In this document: positions 49,574 through 49,671 of the stretch, in pieces
Layout of the letters: each line of letters opens with the position of its first letter
How positions within the stretch are numbered: the first letter of the stretch is position 1
DNA from: an uncultured Ruminococcus sp.
Lineage (GTDB): Bacteria > Bacillota > Clostridia > Oscillospirales > Acutalibacteraceae
Assembly: GCA_902785355.1 (NCBI GenBank)
Contig: CACZYF010000015.1
Location: 1 to 49,671, forward strand
Length of the DNA: 49,671 nucleotides
Direction of reading: 5' to 3'
Position numbers and translations under genes: made by a program
Notes under the pieces: model-generated
The model's input: the letters and a program-made list of their open reading frames with translations, nothing else
Database searches by the model: none
Told to the model about the DNA's origin: nothing

Positions 49574-49646
49574 GACATAGTTTGCAGAATCTGTTAGAAT
49601 GAAGTTACGACACAAAACATTCTGAAAGGAGACAGCAAACTATGTC
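49574..49646 (+). promoter_or_regulatory. Inverted repeat hiding the transposase start codon; candidate promoter inside
   Basis: GACATAGTTTGC (49574-49585) is perfectly inverted at 49635-49646, which contains the ATG. A candidate promoter (CAGACA 49572-49577, 17-bp spacer, TAGAAT 49595-49600) would start transcripts after the left arm. Only read-through RNA would then carry both arms and hide the start codon. Confidence 0.55.
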
Positions 49647-49671
49647 CAAGAAAATTGTACAACTAAATGAA
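49642..49671 (+). CDS. IS256-family transposase (first 10 codons)
   Basis: MSKKIVQLNE, cut by the window edge. AAAGGAG stands 10 nt before the ATG. The N-terminus matches what I recall of IS256-family (mutator-type, DDE) transposases from gut Firmicutes. The catalytic domain is not visible. Confidence 0.75.
   Translation, partial: MSKKIVQLNE

Larger units (their letters stand above)
49528..49671 (+). mobile_element. IS256-family insertion sequence, left end
   Basis: The terminus GATAAGGTATAATAAATTGC resembles the GATAAAGT...TATAATTGTG end of IS256, and the gene 114 bp inside starts like an IS256 transposase. The right end and any 8-9-bp target duplication lie outside the window. Confidence 0.8.

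Noticed and set aside
49409-49615. Alternative 68-codon minus-strand frame across the IS junction
   Set aside because: Hydrophobic residues VIELFFNGFVIGL look signal-like, but the frame stops soon after and continues into IS sequence; the frame retained at 48849-49527 carries the recognisable domain.

Overview
This window looks like a chromosomal segment of an endospore-forming, low-to-mid GC Firmicute of class Clostridia, most likely near Ruminococcaceae/Oscillospiraceae. That placement is inferred from gene content (yunB, spoIVB-spo0A, a BofA-like protein, a CD1247-type zinc-ribbon protein, DUF4364, TasA-like SipW-type proteins, class A RNase P RNA) and from the style of the intergenic repeats. 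No database search was possible and no genus is claimed.

Region 1-25.2 kb is almost entirely minus-strand housekeeping DNA. Read 5' to 3' on that strand it runs: infC-rpmI-rplT (strong promoter, attenuator leader, ATC start codon on infC); a TrmH-type rRNA methyltransferase overlapping dprA; topA; trmFO; plsX-rnc-radical SAM-smc; ftsY-rdgB; yhbY-nadD-yqeK-rsfS; leuS; a PlsC-like acyltransferase; rpsU; a lipoprotein coupled to an M24 peptidase; efp; the CD1247-like protein; yunB. Several pairs overlap by 4 bp (ftsY/rdgB, yhbY/nadD, plsX/rnc, rRNA methyltransferase/dprA).

Region 25.2-40.1 kb changes strand repeatedly. It holds a CPBP protease-tadA-M16 peptidase cassette (+), a methionine gamma-lyase-like enzyme, GNAT-murD, an AI-2E-type permease, a small XRE regulator, rnpB, cca (all -), then spoIVB, spo0A, an L,D-transpeptidase lipoprotein and DUF4364 (+), then bofA-like and secG (-).

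Region 40.2-47.3 kb is a minus-strand DNA topology and repair cluster: radC, uvrB and a non-canonical type IIA topoisomerase pair (ParE-like/ParC-like).

Region 47.3-49.7 kb is accessory. Two TasA-like genes are both damaged: one has its 3' end formed by a MITE, the other is cut by an IS256-family element that runs off the window. Between them lies a small element that encodes a four-helix-bundle protein and is bounded by inverted arrays of 7-bp repeats.

The most unusual signal is a family of 7-bp tandem repeats (G/A-rich on one strand, often RGWGAAN) at no fewer than eight intergenic loci. Two noncoding elements (about 0.8-1.1 kb and 23.5-23.8 kb) have the same plan as the gene-bearing element near 48.6 kb: a heptamer array, a hairpin beginning GGGAAA, a core, and an inverted heptamer array. 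This suggests non-autonomous and gene-bearing forms of one element family.
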